Source: Psococerastis gibbosa (lineage: Eukaryota; Arthropoda; Insecta; Psocodea; Psocidae). Taken from it: a DNA stretch of 64,000 nt. The position numbers and the translations under genes were made by a program. The number at the start of each line of letters is the position of its first letter. The first letter of the stretch is position 1. The DNA is taken from assembly GCA_963971405.1 (NCBI GenBank), contig OZ020487.1, positions 26,521,371 to 26,585,370 of the forward strand, given 5' to 3'. Positions 1-13,317 of the stretch are shown piece by piece. Under the pieces are notes generated by a model. It was not told the origin of the DNA. It searched no databases and worked only from the letters and a program-made list of their open reading frames with translations.

Positions 1-3000
1 AGCATCGGAATTTGTCACATGTATGGTCTCAGCTGCCCTAGGAGTAAAGGAGCGTTCACAGCCCAGATTTTGCAGTATAGAGGAGTATGTTGCACTGTAT
101 TTTTGTTTGAGGAGTCTGTGGAATCATACCCCACGAGGGGTCCATACTTATTGACTAAACTGTATCATTTTTTAGCATCGCACTTATCATATTAAAATGA
201 TGAAGGAAGTAGTTTGAATAAGTAGATATTTTCTGTCTACTCTAATTCAACCCCTCAAATCTTCTAAACCACCAGCATTAGTTCGTAGTTCACTTGACTG
301 TTCCGCGGTGCTATTTATACCTCAGTGATTCTCGTGGAACCTCGAAGAAATTGAAAATAGATCTGCACTTCTGGTTACCCTGTCCAGTGAAAGGAACTCG
401 CATATTCCTTTCGCTGGGGTTTGGGATCACTTTCCGGAGGAGATACCCTCTTCTTCTCCGGGGCCCGCGCTGTGATTCAAACCAAGTACCGTTGCGGGTA
501 GTTGAAGCGCACCTCTGCAGCTCTCTTAGTAAATAACAAGCGGCCAAGTTCGATGACCGGTTGAAAGGGAATCTAGTAGCACTGGCTCTACGTTCACTCA
601 CCGGCCATTTCAGTATAAATTTATGACTAACATAATTATGACGTGATATGCATGCTCGTGGAAATGATTGCTAATGGCTGATTAGGTTTTTATAATTAAT
701 CTTATTTTTTTCAATCCAATTCTAAATTTCCAATATCCGGATCATCTCCAGGGTAATGAACTGCTGCCTGCTGGCTGCTGCAGCAGTAGTAGTTGTGTTT
801 TTCTACTTTGGTACCCCGTATTGTTCAGGACTGTAGACAGGGCGGCCCTTTTGGGCTATGTTCATGAGTGAAGTTGGGGTCACCAAGCGTTGCAATTAAT
901 AAAATAATATTGGTTATGATTGGCAGATTCCAGATTGGCTTTCGTAATCAGTGGACGCATATATACCTATATATACTTGAGTTCTATATAAGAGAAATTG
1001 GTCATTCGCTCTCGTCAAGGACATTTTTTGTATTTCTGGTGCCATCTGGTAAGACCAATGAGAGCTTCGGCAATCACCACGTCTTCCTTTGACCAATCAG
1101 ATCAAAGCATTGCAGCCACGGTGGCTTTTCAATTGCTTGGAAGTACCTAGGACCAATTATTGAATTATTGTACGTGTATTTTAGGGCATGAAACAATTTA
1201 CGAATGTACAAATTCTCGTCATGATGTAATATTGGGGCTGACTGGCTCCTCGCCGATGCCATAAATAATTTAACATATCCAGTCGTCTGATGGGTGACGC
1301 TAGTCACTAGAGTCCTATACCGGCTATACGGAAGTTGGTGCATTCGTTTCCCGCCTAAATTATGTTTGAATTCTGGGGCCACTCACCACGCCTCCTATGA
1401 CTAACCATTGAAAAAAAAGTACCACGTGGCCTTAGGATTCAAAAAATATTTTTTTGGCACGCTGAAATTTCCCATTTCTCCCTTATAGACCTACAGGTGA
1501 CGCCAACGTCCATTATCTTCAAATAGGCTATGTACGTATCTTCTGTCTCCACCCTCCACCACTCCAGGGCCCTCTCAATAGGCAATTTCCCTACATATCT
1601 TCATCTTCTTCAACTGATCCCGCCGGCCGCCACCTATTTCTTGGTCTCTACAATCTTCGCTACTGTTAGGGCACATCATGCAGCCTTCTCTACTTCTCCA
1701 TATTTAATCGGAGTTCATCGCTCAACTACCGCCCACGCTCTCCGAATGACGATGGCCATGTGCGAACGAAAATAATTTTAGTGATCTAGTTACCACTTAC
1801 TTTGAGCCTTTAAGGAAACCATTCAGCATTCTATATAGAAGGCATGACGTAGACTCTGGGTCAGCTGATGACCTCAGGTAGGAGCAGGTGCCTAAGCCTA
1901 AGGCAGAATTTATATAAATACATATGAACTACTAGCGTAAGGGTATGGGCCTATATGATTTTTGCACCACTATAGGAAAATGAAGGATTTTGCATTTCTG
2001 TACTGGCACATGGGTGGGCCTAATACAGTAAAATATGTTTTTTTTTTTTTAATTTTGATTCTACCCGAGGTGAAGCTCGTTGAAAATATACCATGCTAGC
2101 TCAATAACCTTTGGATATCATGGAATTTCCAGACATCACCGCTACACTGCGAATAGATTTAGTTGCCCATCCTAGTTAATAATACCATTAAAATATAAGT
2201 TGAAGGCTACCATAATGACTTAACAGCAAATATGATCATTTACTAACACTAAATCTAAATTTACCCACTTCAATTTAATAAGAAATATATTGCTTCAGTT
2301 TTTATACTAAATCTCCATCATTTTATGATAACGCAAGTCTTCGTCAATGGCACTGTAGTATGCCAGAGGTTAGTATGTTTAGCTTACGTAAAGCTTCCTT
2401 AAATTATAGTAAAGCAGAGACCTAGGTTCTTCAGGTATTCTGCCCTCAGCAAGACGAGTGTTCACCTTCCAACAGTGCAGTAGTTGTCGCTTTTGGTGTC
2501 ACAGAAAGCAAAGGTGCTTTTCTCGAAAGTGCTGAAAACTAAATAGTGGGTGATTTGTGTTATGTGAATATTGTGGTGAATTACTGTTGTTTTGTTTGTT
2601 CAAACGGGCTTTTGACCCGACTTCTTGGACGTATTTTGGATATTGCTACAGCTCTGTCAAAGGACGGCGCCTCTCGGTAAGCTAGCACACTCACTTTTGT
2701 ATATACTGTTGGTTAGGTATTGAAACAGACCTATAGACAGTTCCATCACCTTACCCTTTTGCATACGTAGTGCTTGTTTTAAAAGTCAACTTTCCGGCTA
2801 TTCCAATGTCGTACAACGATATTACCATTTGCCAACCCCGGCTAGTCTATGACCTTGCGAAAGTAGGCATGCTTCGAGCTTCGTACTTTTACATGCACTT
2901 CATAGGCTGTAACTTTTCAACTTTAAAATCTCCCACGAACTTAGTGCTGGAGTATTATTTATTTACTTTTTGATATAGCCTACTTCCTCCTATACTAGCC

Positions 3001-3535
3001 AACCCCGCCGATTTACTTTCTACATGCCTGCGCATGCTTAGCCAAGATTTGATTTGGGTGTACAGGTAGCTGAGGCTTCCCCCCGATTGGTAAAAAAGAC
3101 CGTGGCACTACAACCCATTGTTGTCTTGTGGGCGTCTCTCTTGACCACTGCTCTATTTCGGATGTTGTAATAAACATGCCGGCAGTTGAGTTATTCCCAT
3201 ACCAATAAAGGGATGGTAAACGACGTTTTTTCAATGACAGGAAACGTGGCATCAGGTGGGCTCATGATTCAAAAAATACTTTTAGCGCGCTAGAATGTCC
3301 CATCTCTCCCATACAGAACTCTCATAAAGTCGGTAAGGAATTCAAGCACATCGGAAATTTTTCCTTTCTCGTTCAGCTTCGAATCTCGACCTACCTTTTC
3401 AGAGTCCAGTTATCTATCAATCGGACTATCTCGTGTTGTATGGCCCCTAAAAAATTTATAAATAATCAACGGCTAGATTGCTAGAACATTAGGCTTTGCC
3501 CCCAGGACTTAAGCTCCCTAAATATGCACCTAGCC
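1..3535. other. Intergenic, no gene seen
   Basis: No open frame here has conserved content. A GC-richer stretch at about 420-600 and a diverged repeat (GATTCAAAAAATATTTTTTT, 1423-1505, recurring at 3246-3330) are visible. A GTAAGC splice donor follows a plausible leader near 2676, but nothing confirms an exon. Confidence 0.6.
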
Positions 3536-3685
3536 CATGGCAGTGCCCAGGGGGGTGGTCCCCGAAATACATTTTTGTATGTAAACCAGTATGATTTGAA
3601 GAATTTATCCATTAATTCATTAATAAATAACGTAAATTTTTTTTGACCCCCCCCCCCCTGAAATCAAAACCTGGGCACAGCCTTG
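3536..3685. mobile_element. Degraded hAT-like MITE (about 150 bp)
   Basis: CATGGCAGTGCCCAGG at the left and the complement of CAAGGCTGTGCCCAGG at the right match in 14 of 16 bases, with G and C runs inside. No target duplication can be seen. Confidence 0.5.
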
Positions 3686-4239
3686 CTGGCCTAGGTCTGA
3701 CCGTTAGGCTTAAGCACACAACATAGGCTCAGAAATTTTGAAATTAGTGCGATACAATACATTGTGTAGCTTAGTGTTTAGCTACATACATTAAGGATCA
3801 GCTTTACAGGGATAACTTGTAACTAATAATTAAGCCGTAGCCATCACAAAATAATAACTATCAAACTGCATGAGTTCTATGATATTTTACCTCAGCATCT
3901 CGTATGTGTTGTCCTATTATTCGGCAGATAACCTAGGACTAAAAACCAGCCAATTTTGCATAGACTAAGATTCCATAAAATCACCATAATACGCATGAAG
4001 CTACAGAGCCGGCTCACGCCGAATTTCAGGGTCAGTGGCCTGGCACTCGATGCCATTGGCCTATGGCCTCGGAAGCTTCCCAATTTCATGGAATCCTTTG
4101 TTTTGTAACACTAGCAAATTTTAATTGTTACATTACGCAATATTTTTATTGATATAGAAAAAAAAAATTGGTATTCTTAACTATAGGCTAATCTACCCCG
4201 CGTATTATTTTGATTTACTACCTATTCATTTCTGGCCAT

Positions 4240-4312
4240 ACTTCAGAGGGCTTGTAGAGCAGGCGGCCCCAGTTCTGTGTAAGAAAGGGCTTTATAGCCC
4301 TAACAAAAAAAT
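4240..4312 (+). repeat. tRNA-derived SINE, diverged 3' body fragment
   Basis: CTTCAGAGGGCTTGTAGAGC and GTGTAAGAAAGGGCTTTATA match the SINE body with several changes. Confidence 0.55.
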
Positions 4313-5725
4313 ATTTATTTATTTGCAGCTAGCTTTGATGAAAATTAGCCTATTCCGGTGCAGAGTACAATGGCTAACGCGTTATAGGCTACTAGCCTTC
4401 TAATATACTATCTTTGGTTAAACCGGTTCATGTCAATGATCAATGATATCATTTAAAACATTATTATTACGAGTACTAGAAGTACCTACTAGAGCTCTTT
4501 GAATCAGTGTTCGAACTGAAATTTAAACCCCTTAACTTAATCAGTGAGACCGATATTAATTAGTTTAATTTTAAATCTTCACTTTCTATTGTAACATTGG
4601 AATCTTCCAAATTCAGAACGCATACCAATTTATATCAATTAATGCTATTCTTTTATGACTATACGAAATTCGAACTTAATGTACGAGGCGTGTCCTATGC
4701 GGTATGTACATGTCACATGTAGCAAACCTGCAGACATAAAAAATTGTACTGTACCGTAAGCTGGGAAGCGATGAAGGGTCACATTTGCGCCTTAATATTA
4801 CTGGCGCAAATAGTACCTGCTAAAGCTTGCATTTTTACAATATACAGTATTCAGTGTACCTTAGTGCAGTATCACAAAATAGGTATGTTTCATGCCTTAG
4901 GGTCATCACTCATTTGTTATTATCTATCTCAGCCTCTTAGTAAAGTGCACATGTGTCAAATGATAACTGAAGGGTTCGAATAATGAGCCTAGGTTACCTT
5001 GCTGTGTCTTTTGGCTATTTCTATTTGTGTATACATACTGTATTATTATTATTATTATGGTGACCGTAGACTATTAGTCCATAGAACACCATACATACTG
5101 TAACATCTTGTGACCATATAACTGACTTAACTTACTTTAACACACAATAATGTAATTTATGTTACAATAGTACTTAGTTACCCAATATTTGTTCGTTCTG
5201 ATTGTGAGAAGCCTTAGACTTTAAACAATATACGTAGAAGATAAAGGCCATTTAATGAATCACTGCTTAAGTTATTGAACTTGCAACTTGGGCTTATGTC
5301 AGTGTGAGAACTATTTCCTTCTCTATGATAACCCCTTATCAAAATTACGGCCGGTGTTGTCAGTTTAAGTATAACTTTAACGTGAACTTAGTTACATGAT
5401 AATTGCACATGATATTGGTTATTGATTGCGTTAAATACAGTATAAAGATCATAACCAAAATTCCCAGTGGTCGTTACAATAAAACTACGCGGAGTTGAGC
5501 CATCCGACAGACAGTATGCCTCAGTCAACTTGCCTTGATTTTTCTGCTGTGAAGAATGGCTCAATTCTGCCTAGTTTAACTATTATATTGTATGTGTATC
5601 GTTATGGACAATTGGTCATGGCAAATAAGAAAATCGTAAACGTACATTCATTGTGAAATGTCTATTTTAATTTAATTAACCAAGGGGTCAATTTTAATAA
5701 GAACTACAAAATTACATGAATTTAA

Positions 5726-5985
5726 AAAAAAAAATGGTCTAGCCGTTTTTAGTTGTTTGGGGGGGGGGGGGGATTTGGGCTATAAAACGTCTCAAAATGA
5801 AGTAGCCTATAAAAAACATGGACAAATAGTTTTGCGAACCTACATGCTGAATTTAATCAAATGCTATCGAGTTGTTTGGCCCCAAATTGAGTTACAGACA
5901 GATAGACAATTCGTAAAAACCACTCTCTAGGTTCTTGGGGACTTAAAACGTGTAAATCCGTTGAAATCTTGAAATTTCAACCATC
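5726..5985 (+). repeat. Dispersed repeat family D, copy 1
   Basis: CAGACAGATAGACAATTCGT, AAAAACCACT, GGTTCTTGGGGACTTAAAAC and GTAAATCCGTTGAAATC recur at 16200 and, inverted, at 41500. The left part has a 14-base G run. The family is unknown to me. Confidence 0.5.
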
Positions 5986-6822
5986 ACCAATTGATAGCAT
6001 TTTAAGGTCACTTCAATATATTTTTATTTTAATAATTTCTTCGAAAGTACACGGTCAATACTTTTTTTTTTACAAAATACTATGCAATCTTTGCCTTAGA
6101 GTGTCAAAAAGTAAGTTTTTATTGTTTTTAAGCCTAATTATTACAGTCATGAAAATGTAAATTTTACATTAAAAAAAAAAAAAAAAAAAATACGCAGTGC
6201 CACTGTTACACATGGCTCACATTTTTTATATTTCCTAATTCCGCTATTTGCCATATCTTAACGGATTTGAAAGTTCTATGGAAACTTTGCTTCAAAATAT
6301 AAAAGCTTGCTCGATCAGTTAATGTCCTGAACCAAAAACCTATTTTTAAAGGAAGATTACGAGTCTTTGAGTGGTTGGATTATTCATGGGTTCTATAAAG
6401 GAAAAGGATCTGAAAAGGTGTTGATTTTATAAAAGCTTGAGGAAATCAGGAAGGGTATGGAATATCCAGGTAAAAGGGCAGGTGAGCTTGATTATAATTT
6501 GTAGGTTACGTCAGGTGGTGGATTGGGTCATGGTACAGTTATATTCCAAAGCAGCTAACGGTGCCAGGAGGCTGCAACCCCCTTTATCATAATATTTTCT
6601 TCTCGTCCACCCTCTTCAGGCCCCAGGTACCGTTATACTACCTTTTCACCTCCTTTGTTCTGCATTTCCTTGAAGATTTGAATGCCAGCTGGCTGATTGG
6701 CGTATCTAGGACAACGCTTTGAAAATGAGTTTTTTTCTGTTAGGCCCCTGCTGTGGGGTTGTTTTGCTTTCTTCCCCTCATGAATACGTACAGTTTTCTG
6801 TCGTTTTTATTGGTTTGCTTTA

Positions 6823-7221
6823 GGCGCGGTTTCCACCGACCTGCTAGTGCTAAATACAAAAACGGTGACGTGGTAGCAGACATTCAAGACTTAGGCGGGG
6901 TTTCCATCGACCTCACATTGCAGAATGCAAATGACATTGACGGAAATGTTTGTTTTACTCTATGCCATATTTAAAATTGATCAATGATCATAGAGTAAAA
7001 TCACAAACAAACAAACAAACTAAAATTAAGAAATGGCTTCATGGGATATGTTAAGTACAAACATTTTAATAGATTTCTATAAAAAGAAAAATTCAAATTT
7101 CCGTCAATGTCATTTGCATTCTGCAATGAGAGGTCAGTGGAAACCCCGCCTAAGTCTTGAATGTCTGTTACCACGTCACCGTATTTGTATTTACCACTAG
7201 AAGGTCGGTGGAATCCCCGCC
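6823..7221. mobile_element. Large PIF/Harbinger-type MITE, copy 1 (399 bp)
   Basis: The ends are GGCGCGGTTTCCACCGACC and GGTCGGTGGAATCCCCGCC. Long inverted arms contain AACGGTGACGTGGTAGCAGA and GACATTCAAGACTTAGGCGG. The centre is TTGATCAATGATCA. It has no gene, and the short open frames in it are chance frames. Confidence 0.85.
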
Positions 7222-10200
7222 ATAAGGTCAGCAACTCAGGGGGTTAATAGTTATGAGAATTTACTGTAAAATCGCCCAAACAGACCACCCAGTAACCCTA
7301 TCTCGGAATACGACCTTCTAATGATGCACACAGGAGGTGGGACAGAACCGTGAACTCTTGATTTAAGAAACGCACAGGTCATCAAGCATGTATAGGCTAC
7401 AATACACCAACATCTCACTAACAATGGATGAAACCCGTCAGATGAGTACCATTTTTAACCCATTGGCATTAGGGTGGATTGTTGAGCCAAACTATATAAA
7501 TGAAATATACGCATTGAGAACGAAAATAACTACTTAAACGTTCCCACGGGGAATTGGATGAGAGTAAAAGGCGGGCAGGCATTAGTTGTACTCGTATACA
7601 TATATATTATAGTGCCTTGGAGTCCACATTTCGTAGGCTGTACTAAGCTATTTTTCTTTGTAACATAAGCATTTTCTTCGAAAAACGTATTATTAGCCAG
7701 AACCTACCTCCCTCCAGACTTTGAAGCACAGTGTGCCCTTTATATTAATATACAGTATATGAATGCCACCGAGGCAATGTATTTTCCCAAACCTTAATTT
7801 ACCGATTTGAAAAGGTCTCATATAAGTACTATCTCCTGCAGTTATTAAAAAAAAGGTTCAACCGAGGAACTAAAAGGTGGAAGGTGGAACGGTCTTTGAT
7901 ATGGTATACACTCCTAATAATTATAATAGAAGATCCAGAAACAAAGAAAAGAGTGTTTTTTTACCTGACAACACCCAGAGTTAATGTGTGTGCAAATATA
8001 ATATACTATTATATTTATCGATTATCAAATATATTTTTAATCTAAAAGCTCGTTCATGGTTAATCAGATTATTTATTTATTTATTTATGGTAAAAATGAA
8101 TGAGTTAAAAATGTTTAAAAACCTATTATTACGCAGCTATGTATATTTTATTAATACATTTCCCCCCGAAGGTACCTCTTTAACCCTCTATATATTTTCC
8201 TTACAGTTTACATTTTATTGTCTTCCTGAACAGTTAACCGGTACCTACTTATATCTTGCCTATATATAAGGCTGCATTAAAGTAGGTGGTTTTAAATGAT
8301 GGGTCTACTCTATCTAAAACGATAATTCGGTACGGAATGGGTTTAACTACGCGTTCAGTCGTCATTACTGATACGCAGATTCGGGAACCCCGAAGTCTTG
8401 TGGCGCCATTGTATATGACCCAATGCCACTGGGGCTCCTTAGGCTATAGGACGTGACTTCAAGTCATCTTTTATCATTTTTTTAATGGGTGGGCTACCAA
8501 AATGTAATAACGCTTCGTACAAATACAAAATGTTGCATCCAGACTAAGGGATTCCCAAACGTTTTTGCCCTTTCCCACCCCTATCAGTACGAAACGTCTT
8601 GAAGTACTCGACCGGGTCTGGGGCAGGTAAAACGTCTCTGAGAAAAATATTTGAAAATTAAGGTACATTTATGCTGCATAATATTCTGTTGCTTATAGTT
8701 TACCTACTGTTCGTAAATAATTGTTGACTGTTGAAACTTCCAAAAAAGAAGTGACTAACAGTGTATACAAATTATGTTGTAGTGTAGTTGCTGGAGAAAT
8801 GTGGAGGGCGAATGAACTGTTATACAACACGATACCTCGACCTAGGCCCAGATAGCTCAGCCAAGTTCAATGTTCTCTGGTATCAGTGGCGTGGTGGGAC
8901 TCTTGATCACACTTTCATGTCTGCCTTCGCTCAAGCAGACTTAGTTTTCGTTACTTGAATAATTCAAGTTTTTGTTTTCAGTAGCTGATAATGGACAACT
9001 TTCCTCCAGAATTATTACCTGCTGTTATTAGAGGCCAATTCCCAATTATAGCGCCCATGATGACCTTATGGAGAATCTTCTGTTTGCTGATTGGCTGGCT
9101 TGGGTAGAGCATTCTTTCCCGCCATAAATATTGTTTTGAATTTACAGCAATTTTAGTTGATGATATACACCAAATGACCAAAATGATAGGATAATAGTTC
9201 AATAACAGCTACCAATATTGAAATCTATTTCATAGTAAATCAAATGCTATTTCATCTTAGAATGAATGCAATTAAATAATAAGTGCTCTCTTCATAAGTT
9301 AACCATATTTTTGGGAATTGACCAGGACTAGGACCGACAGGACAGAGGAGGGTATTTCGCCACATTTTTTATTTTTTTTTAATTTCTATGGGAGAGTTGT
9401 CCATTAAGATCTGTTAAATGGTATTACCAAATATCAGCTTTATTGCCCCGATGAAAGGGGTTTTGTAGAGACAAATCTTATTCTGGATAATTTACCCCAG
9501 ATTTCTGACCTTTTTTGTATGTCGCATCTTCAGGTGCGTCTTATTCTTTATAACTTGGCTAAGTCTCGTGGCTCATAGAATAGTAGTATATTATTACTTG
9601 CTATGCCTTTTGCTATTTGTTTCGAAGAATTAATTGACATGGCACCACTAATAGAATCATCCTCCGTTCAATGTTTATGACGGCCACATAACTTACTGCA
9701 TTTCAAATGGCAAGGGGACATTTCTTCCATTATATTTGAGCCCTCAGCTCTACGATAAGTGTAAATACTTCAGGTGAATTTTTATTTGAAACATATTAGG
9801 TCTACTGATATGTTGGGGCTTTCCAGCAGTCATGATTATAATTTCGAATTATTACAAAATCATGGATTGTAGAAAGTTGTTACAATAGTGGTTGAAAAAT
9901 TCAATGTACAACACGAAAATCTCATTCAATATTCGAATAATAAAGTCTTGATGTTTTTTTGAAAATGTTCAGTACACTTTATTAATTGCCAAGAGACTGT
10001 TCCTCTTATAAACAATGTACAATAATTTGAAAATGGCAAATTTGAGTTTTTTTTTTAATGTCCCCTTAAAGTTGAGTTCTTTTCGTTAAATATTAGTGCT
10101 GTCAATAATTTTATTGTAGGTACACTGTTTAGCCGAACGTAAGTGGTGACTGACGCTATTTTGGGCAAATAATACGAAGGCACGCTTTCACTTACTTTTA

Positions 10201-11033
10201 CCTTGTACAGTAAATGTACACCTTCCCAGAATAAGTTCATTATTGTTACTTGCTTTCGACCCAACAGTTCATTGGTGTACATTATTATACTGTCTATTGT
10301 AACATGTTATGCCATAGTCTATACACATACAGTATAGACTATAGTGGCTTAATGAAGAATTTTAAAAATTTAATTACTGTGCAGTGTTTAATAAAGTTTT
10401 CTATTAAAGCTTACAATTTTTCACTTTCCCTCGGCTGGGCTTAAAAATGTTGAAGTGGCTGTCACCTTCACCAGCCAGTTGAGATTACGAATACCTACCA
10501 GCCTGTTGTACAGTCATTATTCAATAACAGTATAATTCATAGCCACAGTATAGAAATCGCCATCTTCTTTGGCTAAGTTGTCTGTAGGTCAATCGTTTAC
10601 TGTGTCATGGAGCGAGGATTGGGTCATGCATTTAAAAATTCACTTTCACGGCACATTGTACGACTAGCCTGTACCGAGTGCCGTCGACGAAGTCATTGAT
10701 ACAGGCAGTCTGTGACCTGTAGGCCAGCGACGAAATTATAGGCTACCTGCTGTACCTCAGAATCAACGGAATTTGTCTTACACAGGGTGACTCCGGTGCA
10801 TCCCAAAACATGGACAACAGGCTATTTTTCCGCTGGGGTCCGTTATCATGCATTTGGTGTTGGAGTTCCCTTATGGATCCCACCATAGTTTGAAAAGTAT
10901 CTGTAAAAATACTGGACGGCACCACCATCTGCCAATACATGGCAATGCCGAGACTTTTCAAGCGATAATGGGGAACGCCCTAAGTGTCCGTTGGAATGTA
11001 ATCAGCTAGTGCTGTAGGTATATGTTACTTTTT
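7222..11033. other. Intergenic, no gene seen
   Basis: AT-rich sequence with short chance frames only. I see no recognisable repeat end or coding motif. Confidence 0.6.
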
Positions 11034-11240
11034 GCCGGCCGCCATACCAAGTTGAATCCAGCGGACCAGAGCAGGCTCAAAGCTGCAGATAACTTGGTCG
11101 TGTGCACAGTGCCAGTAGGGAAACATGGTAGGACTTGTCCTGGTCACCTCCGAACTAATCGTGTGTCTTCACTGTGTTTCCCAAGTGGTTCGGAATCCAC
11201 TATAATCAGGAGGTCCACTGTCCTATGGGCTGGCGTAGGA
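11034..11240 (+). repeat. Dispersed repeat family C, longest copy
   Basis: It contains GCCGGCCGCCATACCAAGTT, GGTAGGACTTGTCCTGGTCA and CGGAATCCACTATAATCAGG. Its first part recurs at 15621 and its last part at 17604. I do not recognise the family. Confidence 0.6.
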
Positions 11241-12959
11241 CAGTCAAGTCGGGGTCGCTCTATGGGCCCAAATATGAGGCCTAAGTCGTTAATTTAATCG
11301 TTATGGTAATGCCGACCTATATAAATGCTATATAAATTGCTGAAAATCCCTGGTGCCTAATTATTACTAAAAGACAGATAGGCTACAAATGTTACGGAGT
11401 TTCTATGTTAGCCTATGCGGCTGCTGCATATTTTGCCTCTTTATCATCAAGTAGATTAATCCACACAGCCATTCCTCCCCCAATCCAGCTAACTAATAAT
11501 ATTAGCATTAATGTCCCGAAGGCCCGAGGCCTACTAATAGCCCATTGGTCCCTTGTCCAATGCCAACGACCCCATGGATTTCGGCCATTATTTGTATTGT
11601 TTCCGTATGCATTTTCGTCTACTGGCAAACTGTGTACGTCCTCGATGTTTACCTACACCGGCTACAAGTGATAATGGACAAGCTGAGACAAGCTTACATT
11701 TGACGCAATGAAACAGGCGAAAGCATGACTTAACGAAATACAAAATAATACGAGTCCAGCCAGCTAACTTGACCACGCGATTCGCAGGTGTCAGTCTCCT
11801 CAAAATTTGTTTTTGTATCTGCTGTACCTCACCAAATTGTATTCCCAAGAGCTGCCACTGAGATAACGTACAAATAACAAACGTGCTTCAAACGTTAAAA
11901 TGTACAAAAGTCAGAGCAAGCCTAGTTTTGGTTTCGAGCTAACCCTCTATAATAGACATTATTAGATCATCATTGCTAATATTCAACAATCCAGCATGAC
12001 GAATGACAAATAGAAATTCAAATGGCATTGGGCACCTAAAAATTGTAATTTTCACTATTGTTTATTTGATTAATTAAACGAGTTATTATTATGATTATAA
12101 TGCCAGCTTTATGTATGCAGCCATTCGGCCATTATGAGATTTCGTCACTGACCCGTTTGTTTTATTTCCTGATAGGTAAAAAACACTTGGTCTCGAGCAG
12201 GGGGCAAAATTATCTCTACTATACGATGGAATAGAATTCAATTCCACACGACTCATTTATTTTGGCCAATGACAATACAATCTCTGCATGTTCATGATTA
12301 TGCAACCTTGTCCAATTGTTGTCCTAGTTATAATTTATTTTCAGTGACATTGGCGTATATTGCTTCTTTTTTATTTTATAGAACCTATTAGACCTCAGTT
12401 TCAAACTTTTCACTTTAATGGGTTCCCATTGCAGCACTTTATTATATATATCAATATATTATAACATCTCATTTACTACCAATATTTCCTGCGAAATTTG
12501 ACCTTGTGCAAAAACCTATAGTATGGTGAATGTCCGATTTCCTCTAATAATATATTATCCTTTATGCCCTGAGACCTTAGAATAGAATAATTAGAATAAT
12601 ATAATAGCAATCGTTATCATTCCTCAGAGGCGGCGCGTGAGTCTTTGAAGCCCATGGCCAAAGGGCAGTCTTTCTATTAATTCATGGCGCTCCCGAGCAT
12701 GTTGACAGCTAAAAACTTCACATTTTTCAAACGAAGACTTTATAACTGCAAACAGGAGCCAGGTGGTGCGGGGGCCTCCCCTAGGTGAATATTCGTGAAA
12801 AAATAGGCCCAACATTGTTTACACATTTTGACACCAATGAAGTTTAAATTTTACAGACCATGACTCAAATAACTCTATGCCGGGGGCAAACAGTTATCCC
12901 CGGGATCTTTTCTGCTCGGCGCGGGGCCCTACCTTACCCGGGGCAGCTGCTCATCTGGC

Positions 12960-13128
12960 CGGTGGCGGACACAGCTTCTTTTTGGGGGGGGGGGGGTGGC
13001 ATCCCTAAAAATGCCGCCTCTGGTATCAACTGAGAATAAAAACAATACTGTATTTGATTTATGCAACTGATTTAGTTTTTTTTAGGGGGGGTCATGACAC
13101 CCGTGACCCCCCTCTGTGTCCGCCACTG
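12960..13128. mobile_element. hAT-type MITE (169 bp) with 8-bp target duplication
   Basis: The ends CGGTGGCGGACACAG and CTGTGTCCGCCACTG are typical hAT termini. CATCTGGC occurs on both sides (12952-12959, 13129-13136). Runs of G and of C lie just inside the ends. Confidence 0.85.
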
Positions 13129-13237
13129 CATCTGGCGCCAAGATGCGCCGCTACTGTCTTTCGTCTATGGTAATAATGTACACAGCTTAACTTGGGCTAA
13201 AAACTATGATGGTGAAATGGTGAGTACTTCATATGAG

Positions 13238-13317
13238 TATAAATAGAAATTGGAACTTTTGAATGAGCCAAGACAACGCTTTTGCTTTCACGCAGCTGAC
13301 GGCAGTAGTGAGCAATG
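13238..13317 (+). promoter_or_regulatory. Candidate promoter and short first exon (TATA box, ATG at a splice donor)
   Basis: TATAAATAG at 13238-13246 is followed about 70 bp on by GAGCAATG|GTGAGA. That would make an exon ending in ATG in phase 0. Joined to the exon at 29546 it would start MGEAGNS, an alternative Blimp-1 N-terminus. Nothing else supports it. Confidence 0.2.
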
